Positions 1-8,562 of a stretch of DNA of 64,000 nucleotides are shown one piece after another. Below the pieces are notes generated by a model. It was not told the origin of the DNA and made no database searches. It saw only the letters and a program-made list of their open reading frames with translations. The position numbers were made by a program, and so were the translations under genes. This DNA is from Bifidobacterium breve (lineage in GTDB: Bacteria; Actinomycetota; Thermoleophilia; Solirubrobacterales; Solirubrobacteraceae), in assembly GCA_945878865.1 (NCBI GenBank), contig CAMCUD010000020.1, positions 21,810 through 85,809 on the forward strand, written 5' to 3'. Numbering within the stretch: position 1 is the stretch's first letter; each line of letters opens with the position of its first letter.

Positions 1-266
1 TCCCGCGCATCGACGGCCTGGTGGATCACCGCGTCCTCGAGGCAGCGCATGCACGGCCCGTGGACGTCGGTCTCCAGGCGCAGGCGCAGGCTGTAGCCCG
101 ACCCGGACATGCGGCTCACGTCGAGGACGACCTCGGCAGGGTCGACGGTGTACGCGGCGTCGCCGAAGCTCAGCGGTTCGAACGTCGTCGAGAGGTCGAG
201 CCGGCGGCCCTCACCGGGCTTGAGCCGCAGCCGGGCGAGATCGAAGGTGTCGGTCCGGGCGGACAT
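1..266 (-). CDS. YceD/DUF177 family protein, 5' part (runs off left edge)
   Basis: The reading frame opens at an ATG at 266 and stays open to the left edge, so only the first 88 or so residues are visible. It begins MSARTDTFDLARLRLKPGEG and contains a CxxC in GPCMRCLED near residues 76-84, typical of the DUF177/YceD family. E. coli YceD is linked to accumulation of large-subunit rRNA, and the gene is usually followed by rpmF (L32), which would lie outside this window. A TACATT hexamer ends 6 nt before the ATG, so the mRNA may be leaderless. In many actinobacteria this gene directly follows the DivIVA/SepIVA-like gene, which here is 13 kb away. The family call rests on the CxxC context, N-terminal layout and synteny. 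Confidence 0.72.
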   Translation of the reverse strand, partial: MSARTDTFDLARLRLKPGEGRRLDLSTTFEPLSFGDAAYTVDPAEVVLDVSRMSGSGYSLRLRLETDVHGPCMRCLEDAVIHQAVDAR

Positions 267-278
267 GGTTCCAATGTA
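267..278 (-). promoter_or_regulatory. -10-like element on the YceD start codon
   Basis: Read on the minus strand, TACATT (273-278) is followed by six bases and then the ATG of the DUF177 gene. This spacing would place the transcription start on the start codon. A small palindrome CCCGC-ATC-GCGGG (282-294) sits just upstream, between this gene and the divergent dehydrogenase. Confidence 0.45.
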
Positions 279-306
279 GCCCCCGCATCGCGGGAGAATG
301 GACGGC

Positions 307-1311
307 ATGCGCGCGATGCTCCTCGATGAACCCGGGCGACCGCTGCGGGCCGCAGAGCTCCCGGTTCCCGAGCCGGCCGACGACCAGGTCCTCGTCCGCG
401 TCCTGGCCTGCGGTGTCTGCCGGACGGACCTGCACATCCGCGACGGCGAGGTGACGCCGAGCGGCACGGGCGGCGGCGAGGTGACGCCGAGCGGCACGGG
501 CGGCGGCTACCCGATCACGCCCGGGCACCAGATCGTCGGCGAGCGCCAGGACACGGGCGCAGTCGTCGGCATCCCGTGGCTGGGCTGGACGTGCGGGGTG
601 TGCCGGTACTGCACGACCGGCCGGGAGAACCTCTGCGACCGGGCCCGGTTCACGGGGCTCGACGTCCCGGGCGGCTTCGCCGAGTGGACCGTCGCCGACC
701 CGCGCTTCTGCCTGCCGCTGCCCGCCGAGGTCGCCGCCGACCCGATCGCCGCGGCGCCGTTGCTGTGCGCCGGGCTCATCGGGCACCGCACGTACCGCTT
801 CGCCGGCGACGCCGAGCGCATCGGCATCTACGGCTTCGGCGCGGCGGCGCATCTCGTCTGCCAGGTCGCCGTCCACGAGGGGCGGCGGGTCTACGCGTTC
901 ACGAGCCCGGGTGACGAGGAGGCCCAGGCGTTCGCCCGCGAGCTCGGCGCGGTGTGGGCGGGCGGTTCGGACGAGGCGCCTCCCGACGAGCTCGACGCGG
1001 CGCTCATCTTCGCCCCCGTCGGGCCCCTGGTCCCCGCCGCGCTGCGAGCCGTCGCCAAGGGCGGCAGCGTCGTGTGCGGCGGCATCCACATGAGCGACAT
1101 CCCGAGCTTCCCCTATGCCGACCTGTGGGGCGAACGGGTCATCCGGTCGGTCGCGAACCTGACCCGCGAGGACGGCGCGTCGTTCCTCGAGGCCGCGCGC
1201 GCCGCCGGCGTGCGCACGCGGACCACGAGCTACGCGCTCGACGAGGCCGAGCGCGCGCTGGAGGACCTGCGACACGGCCGCCTCGAGGGCGCCGCGGTGC
1301 TGACGATCTAA
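307..1311 (+). CDS. Zinc-dependent alcohol dehydrogenase (MDR superfamily)
   Basis: About 334 residues, near the usual 330-350 for this family. It probably oxidises or reduces alcohols/aldehydes with NAD(P)H in the cytosol; the substrate is unknown. Visible signatures are ACGVCRTD (catalytic zinc cysteine, about residue 38), PGHQIVGE (zinc histidine), the structural zinc motif CGVCRYCTTGRENLC, and a Rossmann segment IYGFGAAAH. I chose the ATG at 307 because GGGAG (292-296) is correctly spaced for it; an in-frame ATG at 298 is the alternative. Residues 48-67 contain two identical decapeptides (EVTPSGTGGG) from a 30-bp tandem duplication, which lengthens a loop just before the GHQ motif. The 3' end overlaps the convergent hydrolase by 4 bp. 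Confidence 0.9.
   Translation: MRAMLLDEPGRPLRAAELPVPEPADDQVLVRVLACGVCRTDLHIRDGEVTPSGTGGGEVTPSGTGGGYPITPGHQIVGERQDTGAVVGIPWLGWTCGVCRYCTTGRENLCDRARFTGLDVPGGFAEWTVADPRFCLPLPAEVAADPIAAAPLLCAGLIGHRTYRFAGDAERIGIYGFGAAAHLVCQVAVHEGRRVYAFTSPGDEEAQAFARELGAVWAGGSDEAPPDELDAALIFAPVGPLVPAALRAVAKGGSVVCGGIHMSDIPSFPYADLWGERVIRSVANLTREDGASFLEAARAAGVRTRTTSYALDEAERALEDLRHGRLEGAAVLTI
448..507 (+). repeat. Perfect 30-bp tandem duplication inside the dehydrogenase
   Basis: Two identical 30-bp units (448-477 and 478-507) lie head to tail in frame and encode EVTPSGTGGG twice. Homologues normally have one short linker here between the catalytic cysteine and the PGH motif, so the second copy looks like a recent slippage or duplication event. 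The frame is kept. Confidence 0.95.
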
Positions 1312-2120
1312 GCCGCCTCCTCGACCGCCGCGTGCTCGAGCGCCCACTCGAGCGCGGCATCGGCGACCGCCTCCCAGCCGTCCGCCGCCGGCAGGAGGTG
1401 CGGCCCCTCGAACTCCATGATCTCGGTGATCGTGCCCTCGCCCTTGTAGTGCTTGAGGTTCGACTTCTGGATCGCGGGCGGCATGAGGTGATCGTCGCTG
1501 CCGGAGATGAACAGCAGCGGCGCGCGGTCGGGGTTCTTGTAGTTCACCCACGTGTCCTGGTGACCGGGCAGCAGGTTGGCGGTCACGCTGTTCCACAGGA
1601 TGCGGCCGGAGGCGGGGACGTGGTAGCGGTCGTAGAGCTCTCTCGCGCGCTCCTCGCTGAACCCGTTCGTGAAGACGTACTTCCACTGCTCGAAGGTGTA
1701 GCCGACGGCCTTGTGGTGATTGGCCGGGTTCTTCAGGACCGGGAACGTCGCCTTGATCTGCTCCGGCGGAAGCGCTTTGACGCCTTCGGTCGGCGCGGAG
1801 TTGATCGCGACGCCGGCCGCGCCGTAGCCGTGGTCGAGCAGGATCTGCGTGAACGCGCCGCCCGCGGAGTGGCCCATGATGATCGGCGGGGCGTCGAGGT
1901 CGTCGAGCACGCCCTCCAGGTGCTCGATGAGGGCCGGGACGCGGAGGTCGACGATGGGTGTCGGGTCCTCGTTCAGGGCCTCGACCTCGACCTCGAAGCC
2001 GGGGTAGGCGGGGGTGATGACGGTGAATCCCTTCGCCTCGTAACGGGCCTTCCAGTGTTCCCAGCTACGCGGGGTGACCCAGAAGCCGTGGACGAGGACG
2101 ATCGTGTCCGGTGAGCTCAT
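1308..2120 (-). CDS. Alpha/beta hydrolase
   Basis: A 270-residue cytosolic alpha/beta-hydrolase. The oxyanion-hole segment is LVHGFW, the nucleophile elbow is GHSAGG (serine about residue 85), the acid lies in ISGSDDHLMP and the catalytic histidine in EGPHLLP near residue 239. The substrate cannot be read from the sequence. An upstream in-frame start exists at 2174, but the ATG at 2120 has an AAGGGTGG-like ribosome site and avoids overlapping the regulator gene. It lies 31 bp downstream of, and co-oriented with, the LuxR-type regulator. Its stop overlaps the end of the convergent alcohol dehydrogenase. Confidence 0.85.
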   Translation of the reverse strand: MSSPDTIVLVHGFWVTPRSWEHWKARYEAKGFTVITPAYPGFEVEVEALNEDPTPIVDLRVPALIEHLEGVLDDLDAPPIIMGHSAGGAFTQILLDHGYGAAGVAINSAPTEGVKALPPEQIKATFPVLKNPANHHKAVGYTFEQWKYVFTNGFSEERARELYDRYHVPASGRILWNSVTANLLPGHQDTWVNYKNPDRAPLLFISGSDDHLMPPAIQKSNLKHYKGEGTITEIMEFEGPHLLPAADGWEAVADAALEWALEHAAVEEAA

Positions 2121-2151
2121 GCCGCCACCCTTGCGCGTGCCGAGCCGCGTG

Positions 2152-4356
2152 TCAGCCGTCTGGCGGCGAATCACCTAGGTGAACCGCACGCGCGACGGCC
2201 TGGGCGCGGGTCGTGGTCCCCAGCTTTCTGTAGACCGACTTCACATGGGAGTGCACGGTGTTGAACGAGATGTAGAGCCGCTCGCCGATCTCGCGCTCGC
2301 TGAGCCCGCTGCCGAGCAGGCGCAGGATCTCGCGCTCGCGCTCGCTCAGGGCGGCATCGACCAGCCGGCGCCGCGCGGCCGCGAGCCGGGCCGGGAACGC
2401 GCCAGGGTCCGGACAGCGTCCGAGGAGCTCGTCGACCTCGTCGAGGATCGCCGCGGCGCGCTCGTAGTCGCCCAGTGCGGCGACGGTCGGCGCGAGGGCC
2501 AGGAGCCCGTCGGCGAGATCGAGCGGCTGCCGCCACAGGCGGCGCAGGAACACCCCCTGCTCGAGGTGCGGCAGGGCCTCCTCGGCGCGGCCGTGCGCGG
2601 CGAGGGCCGCGCCGTACGACGTGTGGACCTCACCGTCCTCGATGGCCTCGATCAGGCCGCGCTCGATCGTCAGCTCACGCGTCTCCGTGGCCAGGCGGAG
2701 CTGCAGGTCGCGGTCGCCGCGCGCACCCGCGATGAGGGCGAGGTCGGCCATGGCGCCGAGACCGACGATCCACTGGTCCGAGGCCGGGCCGATCTCAGCG
2801 GTCTCGCGCAGCCAGCGCTCGGCCTCGTCGAGATTCCCCGCGCAGTAGTGGCCCCAGCCCAGCGACCAGGTGATGATCGGCCGCAGCGGCGACTCGGGCC
2901 CCTCGAGCTCGAGCGACCGCGCGCCGTGTTCGAGGATCGCGCCGACGTCGCCCCAGCCGAAGGCGGCCGTCAGGACGGAGATCGACGACTCGAGCGAGGC
3001 GAAGCCGTCGATCGTCGGTCCCGCATCCAGGCCGCCCAGCGTCCCGGCCCGGGCGATCGCGCCACGCATGTCCGCCTCGCGGCCCACGAGCGCCATCGCC
3101 CACGCCCGGACGACGAGCGATTGCGCATCGGCCTGCAGCACCTCCTCGGGGATCAGCTCGAGCCAGTCGACGACGGACGCGGTCCGGCCGGCGTTGGCAT
3201 ACGCATTCCAGTGCTCGGCGATGAGGGCGGAGGCGTCGGCGTACGCGCCCGCCGCGACCGCATGGTGGATCGCCTCGTCCGGCGTCCCCGACGCCGCGTG
3301 CCACGCCGCGGCCCGGCGGTGCAGCTCGGGCGCAAGCCGGCGCTCGCGCCGGTCGAGCTCGCGGCGGAGAATCTGCGCGAAGAGGTGGTGGAACCGAAAC
3401 CACGCGCGCCGGTCGTCGAGCGGAATCAGGAACAGGTTCGTGCGAGCAAGACGCTCGAGGGCGTCAGCGCTGCCGTCGGTCTGCAAGACCGCATCGCACA
3501 GCGGGGCGCAGAGCCGTTCCAGCACGGACGTGCGGACCATGAAGTCCTGGAGGTCCGGGGGCGCGGCCGCGAGCACCTCCGCGCCGAGGAAGTCGACGAC
3601 GTGCGCGCTCGTCCCGTCGAACTGCGCGACGAGCGCCCGGCGATCAGGCGCACCCTCCAGGACGAGCGCCGCGAGGTACAGCCCCGCAGGCCAGCCTTCG
3701 GTGCGAGCGACGAGCAGCGCGACGTCCTCGGGCTCGAGATCGAGGCCCAGCCCATCGTTGAGGAACGTCGCGGCCTCGAGCTCGGTGAACGCGAGCGCGT
3801 CGGTCCGCACCTCCAGCAGCCGGCGCCGCGCCCGCAGCGTGCCGAGGGGGAGTCCCGGGTCGGTCCGTGAGGCGACGACGATCTGCACGGACGCGGGTGC
3901 GTGCTCGACGAACCACGCGACGCTGTCGTGCGCCGGCCCGGGCCCGAGCCGGTGGAAGTCGTCGAGGATCAACGCGATCGGGGAGGCCGCGACGAGCGCG
4001 TTGACGAGCCGTGGCAGCGCGGTCTCGACCAGCGGTGCAGCGGCGAGCCGCTCGGCGCCTGCGGCAGCGGCGAGGCCGGGAGCCGCCTGGTCCAGCGCGG
4101 CGATCACGTGCGCCCAGAGCACGATCGCGTCGCGGTCGCCCTCGTCGAGGCTCAGCCACGCGACCGGCCGTACCGACGCCTCGCGTCGGCGCCAATCCGC
4201 CAGCAGCGTGGTCTTCCCGGACCCGGCCGGACACGCGACGACCGTGAGCCGATCGGCGGCGCCACTCAGGAGGTCGAGCAGGCGATCGCGCCCGACGACC
4301 TCCGCCGGCACGGCCGGAGGGTGCAGCTTCGTCAGGACCAGATCGGGCGCGGTCAC
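2152..4356 (-). CDS. MalT-type LuxR-family transcriptional regulator (ATPase + TPR + HTH)
   Basis: 734 residues with the layout of large ATP-binding LuxR regulators: a STAND ATPase domain with Walker A CPAGSGKTT (about 42-50), a Walker B-like LILDDFH segment, an alpha-helical TPR-like middle, and a C-terminal LuxR helix-turn-helix (LSEREREILRLLGSGLSERE, about 670-725). Such proteins switch on nearby genes when an effector is bound. It is shorter than MalT (about 900), mostly in the helical sensor region. It sits between the acyl-CoA ligase (10 bp upstream) and the hydrolase, all on the minus strand, so the three may form one transcription unit. Regulation of the hydrolase or ligase is inferred from proximity only. 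Confidence 0.88.
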   Translation of the reverse strand: MTAPDLVLTKLHPPAVPAEVVGRDRLLDLLSGAADRLTVVACPAGSGKTTLLADWRRREASVRPVAWLSLDEGDRDAIVLWAHVIAALDQAAPGLAAAAGAERLAAAPLVETALPRLVNALVAASPIALILDDFHRLGPGPAHDSVAWFVEHAPASVQIVVASRTDPGLPLGTLRARRRLLEVRTDALAFTELEAATFLNDGLGLDLEPEDVALLVARTEGWPAGLYLAALVLEGAPDRRALVAQFDGTSAHVVDFLGAEVLAAAPPDLQDFMVRTSVLERLCAPLCDAVLQTDGSADALERLARTNLFLIPLDDRRAWFRFHHLFAQILRRELDRRERRLAPELHRRAAAWHAASGTPDEAIHHAVAAGAYADASALIAEHWNAYANAGRTASVVDWLELIPEEVLQADAQSLVVRAWAMALVGREADMRGAIARAGTLGGLDAGPTIDGFASLESSISVLTAAFGWGDVGAILEHGARSLELEGPESPLRPIITWSLGWGHYCAGNLDEAERWLRETAEIGPASDQWIVGLGAMADLALIAGARGDRDLQLRLATETRELTIERGLIEAIEDGEVHTSYGAALAAHGRAEEALPHLEQGVFLRRLWRQPLDLADGLLALAPTVAALGDYERAAAILDEVDELLGRCPDPGAFPARLAAARRRLVDAALSEREREILRLLGSGLSEREIGERLYISFNTVHSHVKSVYRKLGTTTRAQAVARAVHLGDSPPDG

Positions 4357-4365
4357 CCGATGGCA

Positions 4366-5979
4366 CTACACCCGGTCGCGGAGCTCGCGCTTGAGGATCT
4401 TGCCGGTCGCGTTGCGCGGGAGCTCGTCGACGACATAGATCTCCCGTGGCACCTTGTAGCGCGCGAGGTTGACCTTGATGTGGTCCTTCATCTGGTCCTC
4501 GGTGAGCGCGTCCTCGCGGTGCAGGACCACGAAGGCGACCAGCCGCTGGCCCCACTCGTCGTCCTCGACGCCCAGGACGGCGACCTCGTGGACGTCGTCG
4601 TGGCCGGCCAGCAGGTCCTCGACCTCGCGGGGGAAGACGTTCTCGCCGCCCGAGACGATCATCTCGTCGTCGCGGCCGTCGATGAACAGGCGACCACCCT
4701 CGTCGAAGTGCCCGACGTCGCCGGAGCTCATGAGCCCGTCGATGATCTCCTTGCCGCCGCCGCCGGTGTAGCCCTCGAACTGCATCTCGTTGCCGACGAA
4801 GATGCGGCCGACCTGGCCCTGCGGGACCTCGCGGCCCTGGTCGTCGTAGAGACGGACGACGGTGCCGTGTGGCGGACGCCCGGCGGTGCCCGGCGCTGCG
4901 CGCAGGTCCTCCGGCGTGGCGATCGTCGCCCAGGCGACCTCGGTCGAGCCGTAGAGGTTGTAGAGGACCTCCCCGAACTGGTCCATCGCCTCGATGGCGA
5001 GCGGACCGGGGAGCGCCGAGCCCGACGCCGCGATGACCTTCAGCGAGGAGGTGTCGTACTTCCCGAGCGTCTCGGGACCGAGGTCGAGGATGCGCTGGAG
5101 CATCACCGGGACGACCACGAGCGCGGTGCACTTCTGGTCGGCGATCGCGGCGACGGTGGCCTCCGGATCGAAGCGGCGGCGCAGCACGATCGTCGAGCGC
5201 AGCGACATCGCCAGGAAGAAGTGCGCGAGGCCCCAGGAGTGGAACAGCGGGGCGGCGATCATCGTCCGCTCATGCGCCTTCAGCGGGATCTTGCTGAACA
5301 GCGAGGCGGCGGGATCGAGCGACTTGGGCTGCGGGCGGGCCGCGCCCTTCGGGGTGCCTGTGGTGCCGCTCGTCAGGATCACGATGCGACCGGGGTTCTC
5401 AGGTGCCTTCGGATCGGTCGGGTCGCCGGTGGCGATGAGCTGGGCGAGGGTCTCCTCGTCGCGCGCGCCCTCGGTGTCGGTCCAGGCGACGTAGCGCTGG
5501 AGGTCGTCGCCCGCGCCCTTGCAGAGCTCGGTGAACTCCTCGTCGTAGATGATCGCCGTGGGCTGCTCGCGGGCGCAGACGTCGGCGATCTGCGGGCCGG
5601 CGAACATCGTGTTGAGGTACAGCGAGTGCGCGCCCAGCTTGGACAGCGCGACCGTCGCCTCGACGAAGCCGCGGTGGTTGCGGCACAGCAGCGCGACGTT
5701 GTCGCCCGCCTGGATGCCGCGGGCGGCCAGCGCGTGGGCGAGCGCGTTCGTCCGGCGGTGGACCTGCGAGAAGCTCAGCGACCCCAGCTCGTCGATGATC
5801 GCCGGCTGATCGGGGACGACGCTGGCCGCGGCCGCGTAGCCGCCGGCGGGCGTCGGGCCGTACGTCTTCAGCCCCTTGGCCAGCCCAACGAGCTTGCCGG
5901 GCGCCATGGGGCGCACGATCCCGGTCCGCTGCAGCTGCCGCAGCGTGTGGAGCTTCGTACCGATGACGCCGAGTTGCAT
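4366..5979 (-). CDS. Long-chain fatty-acid--CoA ligase-like AMP-binding enzyme
   Basis: A 537-residue member of the ANL superfamily that activates a carboxylic acid to an acyl-AMP and then the CoA thioester, most like FadD-type ligases. Motifs are the phosphate loop LTSGTTGTPKGAARP, the YGSTE motif, the hinge segment with FIDGRDDEMIVSGGEN, and the catalytic lysine in NATGKILKREL near the C-terminus. I set the start at the ATG at 5979 because a TAAATT element ends 7 nt upstream; a TTG at 5988 would extend it by three residues but overlaps that element. The acid used is unknown, but a fatty acid is likely. The LuxR regulator follows 10 bp downstream. Confidence 0.88.
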   Translation of the reverse strand: MQLGVIGTKLHTLRQLQRTGIVRPMAPGKLVGLAKGLKTYGPTPAGGYAAAASVVPDQPAIIDELGSLSFSQVHRRTNALAHALAARGIQAGDNVALLCRNHRGFVEATVALSKLGAHSLYLNTMFAGPQIADVCAREQPTAIIYDEEFTELCKGAGDDLQRYVAWTDTEGARDEETLAQLIATGDPTDPKAPENPGRIVILTSGTTGTPKGAARPQPKSLDPAASLFSKIPLKAHERTMIAAPLFHSWGLAHFFLAMSLRSTIVLRRRFDPEATVAAIADQKCTALVVVPVMLQRILDLGPETLGKYDTSSLKVIAASGSALPGPLAIEAMDQFGEVLYNLYGSTEVAWATIATPEDLRAAPGTAGRPPHGTVVRLYDDQGREVPQGQVGRIFVGNEMQFEGYTGGGGKEIIDGLMSSGDVGHFDEGGRLFIDGRDDEMIVSGGENVFPREVEDLLAGHDDVHEVAVLGVEDDEWGQRLVAFVVLHREDALTEDQMKDHIKVNLARYKVPREIYVVDELPRNATGKILKRELRDRV

Positions 5980-5992
5980 GCAGGCCAATTTA
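5980..5992 (-). promoter_or_regulatory. -10-like TAAATT at the acyl-CoA ligase start
   Basis: TAAATT (minus strand, 5987-5992) precedes the ATG by 7 nt, predicting a leaderless message. It overlaps the stop codon of the upstream gene. Confidence 0.45.
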
Positions 5993-6922
5993 GGGCAGCG
6001 TGACGTTTCGCGGCAGTTCGCCTCGCTCGATGAGCGCGTAGATGTCCGCGGCGCGCTTCGGGTTGAGGTAGACGTGTCGCTGTCCGACGGACGGCTTCTC
6101 CTGCAGCAGGTCTGCGGCGAGGAGCGCTTCGCCGACCCGCTCGGCCAGCTCGCGCTCGTTGCCCGCGAAGCCGCGTGACAGATGCGCGAACTCGGTGTGG
6201 TAGCCGCCCCACTTGCCCATCCCCGCGAGCCGCTGGAGGATCCGCCGGGCCGCGCGGCGCGACGGGTCGGGGTCCTCGTGCGGGCGGGCCACCCCGCCGG
6301 CGCCCTCGAACAGCGCGAGGACCGCGTCGTCGGAGGCGACGTCGTCGTCGCGGTCGGCCGGGCGGCCGCCGAAGCGCGCGATCGCCTCGGCGACGCGCAG
6401 CGGGTGCGCGCCGCCGACAGGCGGCGCGAGTGTCTCCTGCGCGCCGCGGAACGCCCCGATCGGCAGTGCCGAGGGTGACGTGCGCAGCCGGTCGATGCGC
6501 GCCGCCTGTTCCTCGAACGCGTAGACCGCCAGCTCCGGCTCGGGCGCAGGCTCGCGGTACCCGAGGACGAGGAACCCGTCCAGCTCGCCGCAGGTCAGCA
6601 GGAGGTCGGCCACCGTGGCGGGCGCCGGCGGGCCGGCGACCTCCACGAGCGCACCGACGGCCGCAGCGGTCAGCAGCCATTCGCGCTCGCTGACCACGTC
6701 CGGGTCGGCGCGCAACTTGGCGTCGACGGGCACCGCCGCGAGCAGCGCGCCCTCCCCCGCCGCGAACGCGACGACGACGGGGCTGTCGCGGCCGGAGCGC
6801 GCCTGCTGGAGCTCGTGCGCGCCCTGGCGCAGCTCGTCGAGCAGCAGGTCGTGCAGCCACGCGCCACGGGTCTTCGGGGCCTCGAGGCCACCCGCCTCCG
6901 TGAGCGCGCGCCGCAGGGACAT
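5990..6922 (-). CDS. Uncharacterised protein, possible C-terminal winged helix
   Basis: A 310-residue soluble protein that I do not recognise. The N-terminal two thirds are rich in Ala, Pro, Asp and Glu and show no motif I can name. The C-terminal 65 residues (from about GMGKWGGYHTEF to the end) have an alternation of helices with a basic turn and a YLNP strand that resembles a winged-helix DNA-binding fold; this is my reading of the pattern, not a match. It is transcribed divergently from the coiled-coil/nuclease-like gene at 6970, only 47 bp apart, so the two may be regulated together. TACGCT lies 6 nt before its ATG. Confidence 0.7.
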   Translation of the reverse strand: MSLRRALTEAGGLEAPKTRGAWLHDLLLDELRQGAHELQQARSGRDSPVVVAFAAGEGALLAAVPVDAKLRADPDVVSEREWLLTAAAVGALVEVAGPPAPATVADLLLTCGELDGFLVLGYREPAPEPELAVYAFEEQAARIDRLRTSPSALPIGAFRGAQETLAPPVGGAHPLRVAEAIARFGGRPADRDDDVASDDAVLALFEGAGGVARPHEDPDPSRRAARRILQRLAGMGKWGGYHTEFAHLSRGFAGNERELAERVGEALLAADLLQEKPSVGQRHVYLNPKRAADIYALIERGELPRNVTLP

Positions 6923-6934
6923 GGCGCCAGCGTA
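6923..6934 (-). promoter_or_regulatory. -10-like TACGCT at the start of the uncharacterised gene
   Basis: TACGCT (minus strand, 6929-6934) ends 6 nt before the ATG at 6922, consistent with a leaderless transcript. Confidence 0.4.
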
Positions 6935-6969
6935 TTCCGTCCGGGCCCGCTGCTGTGGTTCCTTGCGTC

Positions 6970-8256
6970 ATGGAAGCTGCCACACGTCTCCCCTTCTCGA
7001 TGGTCAGCGTCCGCAACGGGCGCCTGATGATCGACGGGCTGCTCGTCGACGACGAGACGCTGGTGCAGCTCGCGGAGGAGAGCGAGGACCCCGCGCAGCT
7101 CGTCCGCGACGCGCTCGTCATCGGCGCCCGCGTCCTCGACCGCGAGCAGGCCGGGACGAACACCGACTTCGTCCGCGCGGAGTTCGAGCGCTCGGCGCGT
7201 GAGCTCAAGGACGAGTTCACCCAGCGGGCCAAGGCGATCGCCGATCGGCTCGACGAGAAGGTCGACGAGACGTTCGGGCCCGAGGACGGCCACGTCTCCA
7301 AGCTCGTCGCCCGCCACTTCGGCGACGACTCCACCGCGGCCGTGCAGCACAAGGTCCGCAAGGTCCTCGACGACGTCGCCGCGCAGATGCGCGACGACCT
7401 GCGCAAGCAGCTGACGAGCGACAGCGCGGACAACCCGATCGTCGCGATCCAGAAGGCGTCCCTGGGCGTGATGAAGCAGAACGCCGACCAGCAGAACACC
7501 CATCTGCGGACGATGGCGGAGAAGATGGAGGCGCTGCGCGTCGAGCTCGCCCAACTCAAGGCCGAGCGCGAGAAGCTCGAGGAGCTCGACGCCGAGCGCG
7601 ACCGCGGCACGGCGAAGGGGCGCACGTACGAAGAGGCGCTGGTCGACGCGCTCGACACGCTCGCCAACGCCCGCGGCGACGTCTGCGAGGGCGTCGGGGA
7701 CTTCGGCGGCGAGGGCGGCCGCAAGGGCGACGCCGTCATCGCGATCGACGCGTGCGGCGGGCCCGCCCGAGGCCGGATCGTCTTCGAGGCCAAGAACCGC
7801 CGGCTCTCGAAGAAGGAGGCGCTCGAGGAGCTCGACGGCGCGCTGCGCACGCGCTCGGCCGACTACGCCGTGCTCGTCGTGCCCAGCGACGAGAAGCTCC
7901 CGGCCCGCACCAACCCGCTGCGCGAGTTCAACGGCGACAAGCTCTTCGTCACCTTCGATCCGCAGGACGGCTCGACGCTCGCGCTCGAGGTGGCCTACGG
8001 GCTGGCCCGCGCCCGCGTGCTGCAGGCGCGGTCGGAGACCGACCGCGTGGATCCGGATGCCGTGCGTGCCGAGGTCGAGCGCGCCCAAGGCGGGATGGAC
8101 GAGGTCCGGCGCATCAAGACCCAGCTGTCGAACGCCCGCACCGGGATCGACAACGCGCAGGGCATCGTGGAGACCATGGCGACGACGGTCCGCGGGCATC
8201 TCGCGCGGATCGACGAGCTGCTCGCCGCGGGCATCCCGGACGACGACGCGGCGTGA
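6970..8256 (+). CDS. Coiled-coil protein with a PD-(D/E)xK nuclease-like domain
   Basis: 428 residues. The N-terminal half is helical; from about residue 155 to 215 it is a strong heptad coiled coil (segment MEALRVELAQLKAEREKLEE). After a TYEEAL segment comes a compact alpha/beta region with KGDAVIAID (acidic residue) and, about 20 residues on, IVFEAKNR, giving the D...ExK spacing of PD-(D/E)xK enzymes; a second helical region ends the protein. The layout recalls RmuC and DUF2130 proteins, but the motifs differ and I would not assign either family. The start is the ATG at 6970; a GTG at 6955 is possible. The stop overlaps the acylphosphatase start (GTGA). It may be a DNA-processing or defence protein; the function is unproven. 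Confidence 0.78.
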   Translation: MEAATRLPFSMVSVRNGRLMIDGLLVDDETLVQLAEESEDPAQLVRDALVIGARVLDREQAGTNTDFVRAEFERSARELKDEFTQRAKAIADRLDEKVDETFGPEDGHVSKLVARHFGDDSTAAVQHKVRKVLDDVAAQMRDDLRKQLTSDSADNPIVAIQKASLGVMKQNADQQNTHLRTMAEKMEALRVELAQLKAEREKLEELDAERDRGTAKGRTYEEALVDALDTLANARGDVCEGVGDFGGEGGRKGDAVIAIDACGGPARGRIVFEAKNRRLSKKEALEELDGALRTRSADYAVLVVPSDEKLPARTNPLREFNGDKLFVTFDPQDGSTLALEVAYGLARARVLQARSETDRVDPDAVRAEVERAQGGMDEVRRIKTQLSNARTGIDNAQGIVETMATTVRGHLARIDELLAAGIPDDDAA

Positions 8257-8522
8257 CCGCCCGCCGGCTCGTCGTGCACGGGCGGGTCCAGGGTGTGTGG
8301 TTCCGCGACTCGACGCGGCAGGAGGCCGAACGACTCGGCGTCGACGGGTGGGTGCGCAACCGTTCTGACGGCAGCGTCGAGGCGTGGCTGCAGGGCGACG
8401 GCGCCGCCGTCGCGGCGCTGGAGGCGTGGTGCGGGCACGGGCCGCCGCGGGCGAAGGTCGCGGCGGTCGAGGGCAACGATGTTGCCGTGGACCCGGATCT
8501 GCGCGGCTTCGTCATCCGTTGA
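8253..8522 (+). CDS. acyP: Acylphosphatase
   Basis: An 89-residue enzyme that hydrolyses the carboxyl-phosphate bond of acyl phosphates in the cytosol. The family motif is clear: GRVQGVWFRDSTRQEAERLG (phosphate-binding loop with the catalytic arginine) followed by GWVRNRSDGSVEAWLQG, whose asparagine positions the water. The length matches the usual 90-100 residues. The start is a GTG inside the stop region of the upstream nuclease-like gene (GTGA overlap), so the two are translationally coupled. Upstream of this GTG the frame remains open but contains no family sequence. Confidence 0.93.
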   Translation: MTARRLVVHGRVQGVWFRDSTRQEAERLGVDGWVRNRSDGSVEAWLQGDGAAVAALEAWCGHGPPRAKVAAVEGNDVAVDPDLRGFVIR

Positions 8523-8542
8523 CCGTCGTGACTGACGACGTC

Positions 8543-8556
8543 CCCCGTATTCGGGG
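8543..8556. terminator. Hairpin between convergent acylphosphatase and macro-domain genes
   Basis: CCCCG-TATT-CGGGG forms a perfect 5-bp stem with a 4-base loop, flanked by outer TGACG/CGTCA arms. It sits in the 40-bp gap between the two convergent stop codons, where a two-way terminator is expected. There is no U-tract. Confidence 0.5.
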
Positions 8557-8562
8557 AGAACG

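Noticed and set aside
448..507. Short CRISPR-like repeat
   Set aside because: Only two directly adjacent copies with no spacer, in frame inside a gene: a tandem duplication.
2179..6003. Long plus-strand frames opposite the regulator and acyl-CoA ligase
   Set aside because: The minus-strand proteins carry complete motifs; the opposite frames are low-complexity translations of the same codons.
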